In this document: piece after piece, positions 38,396-49,803 of the stretch | Layout: each line of letters begins with the position of its first letter | Position numbering within the stretch: position 1 is the stretch's first letter | Source of the DNA: Aquila chrysaetos chrysaetos | Lineage: Eukaryota; Chordata; Aves; Accipitriformes; Accipitridae | NCBI RefSeq assembly: GCF_900496995.4 | Contig: NW_024470325.1 | Location: 839,012-903,011, forward strand | Direction: 5' to 3' | Length of the DNA stretch: 64,000 bases | Position numbers and translations under genes: made by a program | The notes under the pieces: generated by a model | Told to the model about the DNA's origin: nothing | Databases searched by the model: none | What the model saw: only the letters and a program-made list of their open reading frames with translations

Positions 38396-39155
38396 TGTAA
38401 GAGTCGGTCAGAAAATCAGCATTGTCTCAACATTGTCATCAGGAACATGAACAGTACATTACCTGACAACGGCCTGTTTGGAGCGCAGCGGCCAATCCCA
38501 AGGACAGAATGTGCGGTACAAGGCTCCTGGAAGGTACCTGGCTAGAGCCGTTAGAGATAACTGCATAGCTACTGTCAAAAAGGATGGATTGCAACCGTTG
38601 CCATAACATCAATGAAGAAATCATGAACTCTAGACGAACTTTGCTTCATTATAATACCAAAACACACCTCCTAGTCAAAGGCTACCCGCCTCCAAGACTT
38701 ATCACGCCTCAGACACTGACCCTGCGCCTGCGTGATAGCCTCGCTCGAGAAGGGCGGAGATATGATAATTGTATTCTGAGCAGGGTGGAGACACCTGAGG
38801 CAGAGGTGGAGCAAGGTATGTTACTAAACATAAAAGATGACTTCTAAACAACGGGAATTTGAAGCTTCCCCACCAAGGACCACAACGATCAACGATGCAG
38901 CATTAGCTGGACCCGGGACTGTTAAGACGTCTTGAGATCAGTGGTGGTAGCTATAACCCCTCTTTCTCCTCTCTCTAAACTTAACTTTACTTTTCTCCTT
39001 TCTTCCACCCATCTCTAACTATCGCGTGCCTCTTCACAGGCAATACAATAAAGTTATACTGTGTAATTACTGCTATCCCCTTTGGTCACGTTCATTTTGC
39101 ACTTTCGAGATCGTAGCAAACGAACCATCACGAGTCCACCGAGTGGACTGTGACA
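38396..39155 (+). mobile_element. Solo LTR of the minus-strand provirus family, in satellite
   Basis: 760 bp, TGTAAGAGTCGGTCAG to GTGGACTGTGACA, flanked by CCTCC at 38391-38395 and CCTCC at 39156-39160, a 5-bp target duplication. The same LTR, inverted, is the 5' LTR of the provirus at 49789-55057. CAATACAATAAAGTTATAC near 39043 is the polyadenylation region. Confidence 0.95.
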
Positions 39156-40975
39156 CCTCCCTACCCGTGCAGAAGGGGTAGACCTGGTGTCCCTACTGGC
39201 GTGGGCGGGGTAGACCTGGCCTCCATACCCACGTGGGCGAGGTTGACCTGGCTTCCTTACCCGTCGGGCAGGGTAGACCTGGCTTTCCCTGCCGGCACAA
39301 GCCGGGTAGACTGGCCTCCATGCCGGCGCGAGCGGGATAGACTTGGCCTCCCTGCCGCAAAGAGTGGGTTAGATCTGGCCTCACTACATGCGCGGGCGGG
39401 GTAGACCTGGCCTCCATGCCGGTGCGGGCAGGGTAGACCTGGCCTCAATACCCGTGTGGGCGGGGTAGACCTGGCCTTCCTACCCTCCCGTGTGGGGTAG
39501 ACCTGGCCTCCCTGCGAAGGAGAGAGGGGCAGACCTGGCCTCCCTGCCAGCGCGAGCGGGGTAGATCTGGCCTCTCTACCCAAGTGGGTGGGGTAAACCT
39601 GACCACCCTTCTGGCAATGACGGGGTAGACCTGACCTCCCTACCCACGCAGGCTGGGTAGACCTGGCCTCCCTACCGGCAAGGACGGGGTAGATCTGGCA
39701 TCCCTACCTGCGTGGGCGGGGTAGACATGGCCTCCCAACCTGCGTGGGCAGGGTAGACCTGGCCTCTCTACTGGTGCGGGCGAGGTAGACCTGGCATCCA
39801 CACCCATCGGACGGGGTAGACCTGGCCTCCCTTCCAGCGTGGGTGAGGTAGACCTGGCATCCACACCCGTCGGACGGGGTAGACCTGGCATTCCAACCGG
39901 GCACAGGCGTGGAAGACCTGCCCTCACTAACTGCGCAGGGGGTAGACCTAGGCCTCCCTACACGCAAAGGCGGGTCAGACCTGGCCTCTCTACCCACAAG
40001 GGCTGGGTAAACATGGCCTCCCTACAGGCAAAGGCGGGCTAGACCTGGCATCCCTACCTGATGCTTCAGGGTAGTACTGTTACCCCTACTGGTACTCTGG
40101 GGTAGTTCCGGTACACCTGCTCGTGCTCCCAGATACAAATGGTGTCACAATGGGCGCGCAGGGGTAGACCTGCCCTCCCTCCCTGAACCTCTGGGGTAGG
40201 CCTGGTGACCCTACCTGATGCTCCAGGGTTGTACCGTTACCCCTACTGGTACTCTGTAGTAGTTCCGGTACCCCTACTGGTACTCCCGGGTACAACTGGT
40301 GTCACAATGGGTGCGTGGGGGTAGACTCGCCCTCCCTACCTGACCGTCTGGGGTAGGCCGGGTGACCCTACCTGATGCTCCGGGGTAGTACCGTTATCCC
40401 TGCTGGTACTCCCAGCTAGTACCGGTACCCCTACTGGTAGTCCGGGGTACACCTGGTGTCACAATGGGCGTGCGGGGGAAGACGCGCCCTCCCTACCTTA
40501 ACTTCTGGTGTTGCTCTGGTGTCCCTATCTGATGCTCCGGGGTAGGCCTGGCATCCCTACCTGATGCTCTGGGGTGCTACTGTTGCCCGTACTGGTACTC
40601 CTGGGTAGTTCCGGTACCACTGCTGGTACTCCCAGGTACAACGTGTGTCACAAAGGGTGCGTGGGCGTAGACCCGCCCTCCATACCTGACCCTGTGGGGT
40701 AGACCTGGCGTACTGTTACCCCTTCTGGTACTCCGGTGTAGTTCCTGTACCCCTACTGGTACTCCCTTCTAGTACCGGTACCTCTGCTTGTACTCCCGGC
40801 TAGTACCGGTACCCCCACTTTTACTCCGGGGTACACCTGGTGTCACAGTGTGCGCACGTCGGCGTAGACCTGCCCTCCCTACCTGACCCTCTGTGGTTAA
40901 GCCTGGCGTCCCTACCTGATGCTTTGTGGTAGGCCTGGCGTCCTTACCTGATGCTCCAGGGTAGTACCGTTACCC
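39156..40975. repeat. Satellite segment S2 (type A then type B), forward
   Basis: Type A 32-bp units to about 40060, then type B units in which GTGTCACAATGGGCG-like sequence recurs at 40146, 40303, 40460, 40649 and 40844, giving a period of 157 to 195 bp. Confidence 0.93.
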
Positions 40976-41532
40976 CACACGCCCATCGTGACACCAGGTG
41001 TACCCAGGAGCACCAGTAGTGGTACCGGAACTAGACCGGAGTACCAGTAGGGATAATGGCAGTACCCCGGAGCATCAGGTAGGGTCACCAGGCCTACCCC
41101 AGAGGGTCAGGTAGGGAGGGTGGGTCTACCCCCACGTGTACACTGTGACACCAGGTGTACCCGGGAGTACCAGTAGTGGTACCGGTACTAGCCAGGAGTA
41201 CCATCAAAGGTACCGGTACTAGAAGGGAGTACCAGTAGGGGTAACGGTACTAACCTGGAGCATCAGGTAGGGATGCCAGGCCTAACCAAGAGGTTCAGGT
41301 AGGGAGGGCGGGTCTACCCCCGCACGCCCATTGTGCACACCAGGTGTACCCAGGAGTACAGGTGGGGTTACCAGTACTAGCCGGGAGTACCAGCAGAGGT
41401 ACCGGTACTAGCCGGGAGTACCAGTAGGGGTAACGGTAGTACCCCGGAGCATAAGGTAGGGTCGCCAGTCCTACCCCAGCGTTTCAGGTAGGGAGGGTGT
41501 GTCTACCCCCCACGCCCATTGTGACACCAGGT
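40976..41532. repeat. Satellite segment in reverse orientation
   Basis: From about 40976 the type B repeat appears as its reverse complement: GCCCATCGTGACACCAGGTG, AGTACCAGTAGGGATAATGG, GAGCATCAGGTAGGGTCACC. It runs up to the 5' LTR of the provirus, and the forward orientation resumes after that provirus at 48599. Confidence 0.92.
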
Positions 41533-42114
41533 TGTCCTAGTTTCAGCTGGGATAGAGTTAACTGTCTTCCTAGTAGCTGGTACAGTGCTGTGTTTTGAGT
41601 TCAGTATGTGAAGAATGTTGATAACACTGATGTTTTCAGTTGCTGCTAGTAGTGTTTAGACTAATGTCAAGGAGTTTTCAGCTTCTCGTCCCCAGCCAGC
41701 AAGAAAGCTGGAGGGGCACAAGAAGTTGGCACAGGACACAGCCAGGGCACCTGACCCAAACTGGCCAACAGGGTATTCCATACCATGTGACGTCCCATCT
41801 AGTATAGGAACTGGGAAGGGGGGGCGGGGAATCGCCACCTGGGGGACTAGCTGGGTGCCGGTCAGTGGGTGGTGAGCAATTGCACTGCACATCATTTGTA
41901 CATTCCAATCCTTTCATTATTGCTGTTGTCATTTAATTAGTGTTATAATTATCATTATTCGTTTCTTCTTTTCTGTTCTGTTAAACTGTTCTTATCTCAA
42001 CCCATGGGTTTTGCTGCTTTTTCCCGATTTTCTCCCCGATCCCACTGGGTGGGGGGGGAGAGTGAGTGAGCGGCTGCGTGGTGCTTAGTTGCTGGCTGGG
42101 GTTAAACCACAACA
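41533..42114 (+). mobile_element. 5' LTR
   Basis: 582 bp, TGTCCTAGTTTCAGCTGGGA to GGTTAAACCACAACA. The same subfamily as the solo LTRs at 20714 and 30100. Confidence 0.95.
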
Positions 42115-42122
42115 GTCCATTT

Positions 42123-42140
42123 TGGCGCCCAACGTGGCGC
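42123..42140 (+). promoter_or_regulatory. Primer binding site, tRNA-Lys type
   Basis: TGGCGCCCAACGTGGCGC, eight bases after the LTR, matches the 18-nt complement of tRNA-Lys(1,2) with one difference (position 16). It primes minus-strand DNA synthesis. Mammalian ERV-L uses tRNA-Leu, so this is a different primer. Confidence 0.8.
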
Positions 42141-42235
42141 CCGAAAGGTTGAGATAACGACAAACCTGACCAGAGCTCGTTAAAACAAATTTGCTATAAG
42201 CATTCATTATATTGGTCTAATAGTCGCTGGTCATT

Positions 42236-44315
42236 ATGCTGATTTATGTGTTCTTAGAGTTGTTGCTCTGGTTTTTAAAGTTCTGTTATGTATCACCTCG
42301 CTTGCTGTATGTAGTCCCTTTTCTGCTGCTTATCATCCGTGGGAGGTGGATTAAGGTTTTCGCTTTGATGTATTGTATAACACTGGTTTATGGTATGATA
42401 AAGTCATCAGTTGTGGGATTAATCCGGTATTTGCACTCAGCATTGTCACCTTTATACTGCGGGAGCCATCTGTGGGAAACTATTAATAATTATACCATTT
42501 ACCTTTCCTCCTTGGAAAACCAGTCTATGAGTGGGATACCTTTCTTCCCCTCTCCTTTCTCCTTCAGTCCAGTTACAATGGTGTTTGGGAATTTTGAAAA
42601 ATTTGAATACTCTTGGGATGTTGATACCAGCACGGTCCTAGCCCTACTGCTGGGAATTAGCATGCTCCTGAATGTAGTTCAGCTCTTGTTTAAGGTTAAA
42701 CAACTATTTAAGAAGATCACCCAGAGGTCTGCCCCGAGGCTGGATAATTATGAGTGGCAGGGTGTGTGGGGTAGGATGGGCAAGTACCTGGAAAAGCGGG
42801 CACCTCCAATGTTTTGGAAATTCACCCCTGAACAAGTGCAGAATCCAGAAGAACTAGTAAAATATTTGGAAAAGGTATGCTGTCACCCCGGCAGCTCCAG
42901 AGAGATACAAATCACTGCAACGTGCTGGGGCCTGGCCCGTGCCTATCGAGCCCTGTTCGACACAACTCAGCACCCTCAAGGGGAAGAGAAGGTCTCTGGA
43001 CCTAACAACAAAACGATGAGCACTGTGGCCACCCAGACCTTGGTGACAGGCACCACGACCCCTCCAGCCCTGGCAATGAGAACTGTGGATACCCAAACCT
43101 CAGCAACAGGCACTGCAGCCCCTCCAGCCACGGCAACGAGCACTGCTGCTACCCAAACCTTGGCGACAGACGCTGCTACCCAAACCTTGGCGAGAGACGC
43201 TGCGGTTATCCAAAACCAAAACCCAGCGAGCAATACTGCAACTGAACCAGCGGATCAACCTGCACCAGTACCAGTTGCCCCCATACAGAAAAAGAAATAT
43301 ACAAAAAAATCAGCTCGCTTAGCAAAGGATGAAGGTGAACCAGGGTCATCACGGGAACAAGAGGAAGAGGCAGAACCAGAGGTAATAACCCGGTCCCTAT
43401 CCTTGAGTGAGCTGCGAGATATGCGAAAAGATTTTGGCCGCCGTATAGGTGAGCATATTATCACCTGGCTTCTCTGATGCTGGGACAATGGGGCTAATAG
43501 CTTGGAATTAGAAGGTAGGGAAGCCAAGCAGCTGGGATCGCTTGCCAGGGAAGGTGGCATTGACAAGGCAATTGGAAGAGGAACACAAGCCATCAGCCTG
43601 TGGAGGCGACTCTTGTCAAGTGTGAAGGAAAGGTACCCCTTTAAGGAAGATGTTATATGTCAATCAAGCAAGTGGACCACCATGGAAAAAGGTATCCAAT
43701 ATCTGAGGGAATTAGCTGTGCTAGAGACGATTCATCATGACCCGGACAACCCACAATTACCCAAAGATCCAGACGAAGTCCAATGCACACGACCCATGTG
43801 GCGGAAATTTGTACAGAGCGCACCATCGTCCTATGCCAACTCACTGGCAATAATGACCTGGAAAGACGAAGAGGCACCGACAGTGGATGAAGTGGCTCGC
43901 CAACTCCGTCAATACGAAGAAAAATCTCTCCTCCTCCCTACAAGCCTGCATTTCGGCTGTGGAGAATCTGTCCGAGGATTTCCAGCAATTCAAAGAGGAT
44001 ATGTCCTATTGCCCACCTGTAAGGACCAATGTCTCAGCTATTAGGAGTGAGCGCTCCTCTGCCCAAGAGAGAGAATATAGAAGGTACACACCGCGAGGTG
44101 CCCTGTGGTTTTACCTATGTGATCATGGAGAGGACATGAGGAAATGGGATGGAAAACCTACCTCGGCCCTAAATGCACGGGTACGTGAGCTGCGAGGAAA
44201 AACCACCACAAAAGGGGATTCTACTAGGAAAAATGCCGCTCCAGTTTCCAAACAGAGTAGAAGGGCTGATCTTCTTTCTGATCCTCTTGAAGGGACTTCT
44301 GAGCCAATTTTATGA
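42236..44315 (+). pseudogene. ERV-L-like gag, with hydrophobic N-terminal region, broken
   Basis: Structural polyprotein of the provirus. The first open part (42236-43477, 413 residues) starts with two to three hydrophobic segments (about residues 3-20, 24-35, 41-57) and a further one at about 130-155. A Thr/Ala-rich region with repeated TQT motifs (about residues 262-325) and a basic-acidic segment follow. TGA at 43475-43477 interrupts the frame just before CWDNGANSLELEG; the same frame continues to about 43918. There a frameshift moves the rest (ACISAVENLSEDF, TPRGALWFYLCDHG) to the next frame, ending at 44315. No CCHC zinc knuckle is seen. The call rests on position and on similarity to bird ERV-L gag sequences known to me. 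Confidence 0.8.
43015..43200 (+). repeat. 60-bp direct repeats inside gag
   Basis: Degenerate repeats of about 60 bp, then 33 and 27 bp, each encoding a TQT-containing Thr/Ala/Pro-rich block (TVATQTLVTGT, TVDTQTSATGT, TAATQTLATDA, ATQTLARDA). They would form a flexible linker. Confidence 0.8.
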
Positions 44316-44444
44316 GAAGTGAATACCGGATACTCTGGCCAGAATTAGAGGGGCCCTGCCTCCAGCCAGGTGGAGGAAAGGGATAACCGGGTCTATTGGA
44401 CTGTGTGGATTCGATGGCCTGGCACGTTAGACCCACAGGAGTAG

Positions 44445-47400
44445 AAGGCTCTAGTAGACACCGGCGCACAGTGCACTCTAATGCCATCAAGTTATAAAGG
44501 GGCAGAACCCATCTGTATTTCTGGTGTGACAGGGGGATCCCAAGAGTTAACTGCATTGGAAGCTGAAGTAAGCCTAACTGGGAATGAATGGCAGAAACAC
44601 CCCATTGTGACTGGTCCGGAGGCTCCGTGTACCCTTGGCATAGACTATCTCAGGAGAGGGTATTTTCAGGACCCGAAGGGGTATCGATGGGCTTTTGGTA
44701 TAGCTGCCTTGGAGACGGAGGGCACTGAACAGCTGTCTACCCTGCCTGGTCTCTCTCAAGACCCTTCGATTGTGGGGTTGCTGAGGGTTGAGGAACAACA
44801 AGTGCCAATTGCTACCACGACGGTGCACCGGCGGCAATATCGCACCAACCGAGACTCTCTGATTCCCATCCACAAGTTGATTCGCCAACTGGAGAGCCAA
44901 GGAGTGATCAGCAAAACTCGCTCACCCTTTAATAGTCCCATATGGCCAGTGCGAAAGTCTAATGGGGAGTGGAGACTAACAGTTGACTATCGTGGCCTGA
45001 ATGAAGTTACGCCACTGCTGAGTGCTGCCGTTCCAGATATGCTAGAACTTCAATACGAACTAGAGTCAAAGGCAGCCAAGTGGTATGCTACAATTGACAT
45101 TGCTAATGCGTTTTTCTCAATCCCTCTGGCAGCAGAGTGTCGTCCACAGTTTGCCTTTACTTGGAGGGGTGTCCAGTACACTTGGAATCGATTGCCCCAG
45201 GGGTGGAAACACAGCCCCACCATTTGCCATGGACTAATCCAGACTGCACTGGAAAAAGGTGAAGCTCCGGAACACCTGCAATACATTGATGACATCATTG
45301 TATGGGGCAACACGGCAGAAGAAGTCTTTGAGAAAGGGAAGAAAATAATCCAAATCCTTCTGAAAGCCGGTTTTGCCATAAAAGAAAGTAAGGTCAAGGG
45401 ACCTGCACAGGAGATCCAGTTTTTAGGAATAAAATGGCAAGGTGGACGTCGTCAGATCCCAATGGATGTGATCAACAAAATAGCAGCTATGTCTCCACCG
45501 ACTAATAAAAAGGAAACACAGGCTTTTTTAGGTGTTGTGGGTTTTTGGAGAATGCATATTCCAAATTACAGTCTGATTGTAAGCCCTCTCTATCAAGTGA
45601 CCTGGAAGAAGAATGATTTTAAATGGGGCCCTGAGCAACAGCAAGCCTTTGAACAAATTAAACGGGAGATTGTTCCTGCAGTAGCCCTTGGACCAGTCCG
45701 GGCAGGACAAGATGTTAAAAATGTGCTCTATACTGCAGCTGGGGAGAATGGCCCTACCTGGAGCCTCTGGCAGAAAGCACCCGGGGAGACCCGAGGTCGA
45801 CCCCTGGGGTTTTGGAGTCGGGGATACAGAGGATCCGAGGCTCGCTATACTCCAACTGAAAAAGAGATATTGGCAGCATATGAAGGAGTTCGAGCTGCCT
45901 CAGAAGTGGTTGGTACTGAAACACAGCTCCTCTTAGCACCCCGACTGCCAGTGCTGGGCTGGATGTTCAAAGGGAGGGTCTCCTCTACACATCACGCGAC
46001 TGATGCCACGTGGAGTAAGTGGATTGCACTGATCACACAACGGGCTTGCATAGGAAACCCTAGTCGCCCAGGAATTTTAGAAGTGATCACAGACTGGCCA
46101 GAAGGCAAAGATTTTGGAACGTCACCAGAGGAGGAGGTAACGCGTGCTGAAGAAGCCCCACTGTATGATAAACTGCCACAAAATGAGAGGCAATATGCCC
46201 TGTTCATTGACGGATCCTGTCGCATTTTGGGAAAGCATTGGAGATGGGACGCTGCTGTATGGAGTCCTACACGACAAGTCACAGAAACTCCTGAAGGTGA
46301 ATCAAGTCAGTCTGGAGAGGTGAAAGCCATCCAGCTAGCGTTAGACATTGCTGAAAGAGAAAAGTGGCCAGTGCTCTATCTCTATCCTGACTCATGGATG
46401 GTGGCAAATGCCCTGTGGGGGTGGCTACAGCAATGGAAGCAGAGCAGCTGGCAGCGCAGAGGTAAACCCATTTGGGCTGCCGCACTGTGGCAAGATATTG
46501 CGTCCCGGCTAGAGAATCTGGTTGTAAAAGTACGTCATGTAGATGCTCACGTACCCAAGAGTCGGGCCACTGAAGAACATCAAAATACCCAACAGGTGGA
46601 TCAGGCTGCCAAGATTGAAGTGGCTCAGGTGGACCTGGACTGGCAACATAAGGGTGAGCTATTTATGGCTCGATGGGCCCATGATGCTTCAGGCCATCAG
46701 GGAAGAGATGCAACATAGAGATGGGCTCGTGACCGAGGGGTGGACTTGACCATGGGCACTATTGCACAGGTTATTCATGAATGTGAAACATGTGCTGCAA
46801 TTAAGCAAGCCAAACGGTTAAAGCCCCTGTGGTATGGAGGACGATGGCTGAAATATAAATTTGGGGAAGCCTGGCAGGTTGACTATATCACACTCCCACA
46901 AACTCGCCAAGGCAAGCGCTATGTGCTCACAATGGTGGAAACAACCACCGGATGGCTGGAAACATATTCTGTACCCCATGCCACCGCCCAGAACACTATC
47001 CTGGGCCTTGAAAAGCAGGTCTTGTGGCGACACGGCACCCCAGAGAGAACTGAGTCAGACAACGGGACTCATTTCCGAAACAACCTCATAGACACCTGGG
47101 CCAAAGAGCATGGCATTGAGTGGGTGTATCACATCCCCTATCATGCACCAGCCTCTGGGAAAATTGAGCGATACAACAGACTGTTAAAGACTACATTGAG
47201 AGCAATGGGGGGTGGAACTTCCAAACATTGGGATACACAGTCAGCAAAAGCCACCTGGTTAGTCAACACCAGAGGATCTGCCAGTCGGGGTGGCCCTGCC
47301 CAGTCAGAACTTTTACGTACTGTAGAAGGAGATAAAAGTCCCTGTAGTGCACATAAAAAATATGTTAGCGAAGAAAGTCTGGGTTACTCCTGCCTCAGGC

Positions 47401-47532
47401 AAAGGTAAACCCATTTGTGGGATTGCTTTTGCTCAAGGGCCTGGGTGCACTTGGTGGGTGATGCGAAAAGATGGGGAAGTCCGATGTGTGCCTCAAGGGG
47501 ATTTGATTTTAGGTGAGAATAGCCAGAATTAA
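44445..47532 (+). pseudogene. ERV-L-like protease-pol, broken by stops and a frameshift
   Basis: Protease: ALVDTGAQCTL with the catalytic Asp triplet near 44457; TAG at 44442-44444 lies directly upstream in frame. Reverse transcriptase: SPFNSPIWPVRKSNG, ATIDIANAFF and QYIDDIIVWG (45282-45293). RNase H: ALFIDGSCR (46203), GEVKAIQLA, LYPDSWMV (normally TDS), HVDAH. TAG at 46716-46718 stops the frame just before the integrase, which continues in the same frame with HECETCAAIK (zinc-binding Cys pair), AWQVDYI, TESDNGTHF and SGKIERYN for DD-E. A frameshift near 47333 puts the C-terminal domain (GPGCTWWVMRKDG) in another frame, ending at 47532. Not functional as a whole, although the 44445-46715 part is open. 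Confidence 0.92.
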
Positions 47533-48085
47533 CCTGTATGATATTAGTTGCTATATAACCCTGCTACTGTATGTTATCAGTACTATAATTGTTATATGCT
47601 ATATCCATAGTACTATAGTAAGAGTCACTTAGATCAAGCAAGAAAGAACTGTGATAAAAACTGAGCAAAGCGCGGTAGTGATGGAACCAGAACTGACTCC
47701 AGCATGCAACAATCCAACGGTGCACACCATCCTCCTGCTGCGTCCAATGTCACCTGCTCATCACACCGCACTGAAGCCCAATTCTGCTCTACCGACTGAG
47801 AGGACTTTGCATCATCCCTCCTGCCCAGAAAGACTGGTATGACAGATGGAGCCCAGAGTCGGAAACTAAATGAACTCAATGAACATTTTATGAACACAAC
47901 CCATAAACTAAAGGAATGATATCTGTGTGTCTGTGTATACATATACATATATATATATATATATATATGTATCTCATTGTCTATATTCTCAAAAGGACGG
48001 AAAAGATGATGATGATAGACCAGGATGTAACTGAATGTATGGGAACTGACCATGATGTCAATGGTATAGATTAAGGGGTGGATAC
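47533..48085 (+). other. Proviral 3' non-coding region
   Basis: No envelope frame. Contains an (AT)n microsatellite at about 47946-47969 and the polypurine tract ATTAAGGGGTGGATAC directly before the 3' LTR. Confidence 0.7.
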
Positions 48086-48598
48086 TGTCCTGGTTTCAGC
48101 TGGGATAGAGTTAATTGTCTTCCTAGTAGCTGGTACGGTGCTATGTTTTGAGCTCAGTATGCGAGGAATGTTGATAACACTGATGGTTTCAGTTGTTGCT
48201 CAGCAGTGTTTAGACTAATGTCAAGGATATTTCAGCTTCTGATGCCCAGCCAGCGAGAAAGTTGGAGGGGCACAAGAAGTTGGCACAGGACAGAGCCAGG
48301 GCAGCTGACCCAAACTGGCCAACGGGGTATTCCATACCATGTGTCGTCCCATTTAGTATAGGAACTGGGAAGTGGGGGTGAGGGAATCGCCACTCGGGGA
48401 CTAGCTGGGTGTCAGTCGGCGGGTGGTGAGCAGGTGCACTGCGCATAAATTGTACATTCCAATCCTTTCATTATTGCTGTTGTCATTTAATTAGTGTTAT
48501 CATTATCATTATTCGTTTCTTCTTTTCTGTTCTATTAAACCGTTCTTATCTCAACCCATGTGTTTTGCTTCTTTTCCCGTTTTTCTCCCCCATCCCAC
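48086..48598 (+). mobile_element. 3' LTR, truncated
   Basis: Matches the 5' LTR to CCCCCATCCCAC, then switches to satellite (ATGGCCTCCCTACC). The terminal part with the G-run and TTAAACCACRACA is missing, so there is no right target duplication. Confidence 0.92.
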
Positions 48599-49788
48599 AT
48601 GGCCTCCCTACCCATGCGGACGGTGTAGACCTGGCCTTGCTGCTGGTGCGGGCGGGATAGACCTGGCCTCTCTACCTGCAAGGACAGGGTAGACCTGGCC
48701 TCCCTACCCGCGTGGAGGTGGTGGACTTAGCCTCCCTACCTGCTCAGGCTGGATAGACCTGGCCTCCCTGCCCGCAAGGGCAGGGTAGACCTGGCCTCCC
48801 TACCCGCGCAGGTTGGGTACACCTGGCCTTCCTACCAGAGTGGGCGAGGAAGACATGGCCTCCCTACCCGAGCGGGCGGGGTAGACCTGGCTTCTCTGCC
48901 AGCGCGGGTGGGGTAGACCTTGACTTCCTACCAGCGCAGGCGGGGTAGACCTGGCCTCCCTACCAGCGTGGATGTGGTAGACCTGGCCTCCATACCCGCG
49001 CGTGCGGGGTAGACCTGGCATCCCTACCGCGCCCGGGGGGGGTAGACCTGGCCTCCCTGCCAGCACGGGCGGGGTAGACCTGGCCTCCCTGCCGGTGCGG
49101 GCGGGGTAGACCTGGCCTTCCTACCGGCGCGGGAGATGTAGACCTGGCATCCATACCTGCACGGGCGGGGTAGACCGGGCCTCCCTACATGCGCAGACAG
49201 GGTAGACCTGGCGTCCCTACCTGATGCTCCAAGGTTGGCCAGGTGTCCCTACCTGACGCTGCGGGGTAGTACCGGTACCACTACTTGTACTCTGGGGTAC
49301 ACCTGGTATCACAATGGGCATGCGGGGGTACAGCCGCCCTCCCTACATGACCCTCTGGGGTAGGCCTGGCATCCCTACCTGATGCTCCGGGGTAGTACCG
49401 TTACCCCTACTGGTACTCCGGGGTAGTTCCGGTACTCCTACTAGTACTCCGGGGTACACCTGCTGTCACAACAAGCACGTGGGGATAGACCCGCGATCCA
49501 TACCTGATACTCCGGGGTACACCTGGCAGCCCTACCGGATGCTCCGGGGTAGTACTGTTACCCCTACTGGTACTACATGGTAGTGCCAGTACACCTACTG
49601 GTACCCCGGGGTACACCTGCTGTCCTTACTGGCGCTCCAGGCTAGACCTGGCCTCCATTCCTGATGCTCCGAGATTGGCCAGGTGTCCCTACCTGACGCT
49701 CCGGGGTAGTACCGGTACCTCTACTTGTACTCCGGGGTACACCTGGTGTCACAATGGGTGCGCGGGGGTAGACCAGCCCTCCCTACCA
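48599..49788. repeat. Satellite segment S3, forward
   Basis: Type A units to about 49210, then type B units with CACAATGGGC and GGTAGTACCGGTACC. It ends at an abrupt junction with a minus-strand provirus. Confidence 0.93.
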
Positions 49789-49803
49789 GCACCGTTCACA
49801 GGC

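Larger units (their letters stand above)
41533..48598 (+). mobile_element. ERV-L-like provirus, nearly complete, 3' LTR truncated
   Basis: 5' LTR 41533-42114, primer binding site 42123-42140, gag 42236-44315, protease-pol 44445-47532, 3' non-coding region with polypurine tract, and 3' LTR 48086-48598 lacking its last 80 or so bases. There is no env. The two LTRs differ at about 23 of the first 335 positions by hand count (about 7 percent), so the insertion is not recent. Coding frames are broken by stops and frameshifts. It lies inside satellite, between an inverted block and a forward block. Confidence 0.95.

Noticed and set aside
47533..48085. Possible env gene in the provirus
   Set aside because: The interval is 553 bp, without an open frame or hydrophobic anchor; ERV-L-like elements usually lack env.
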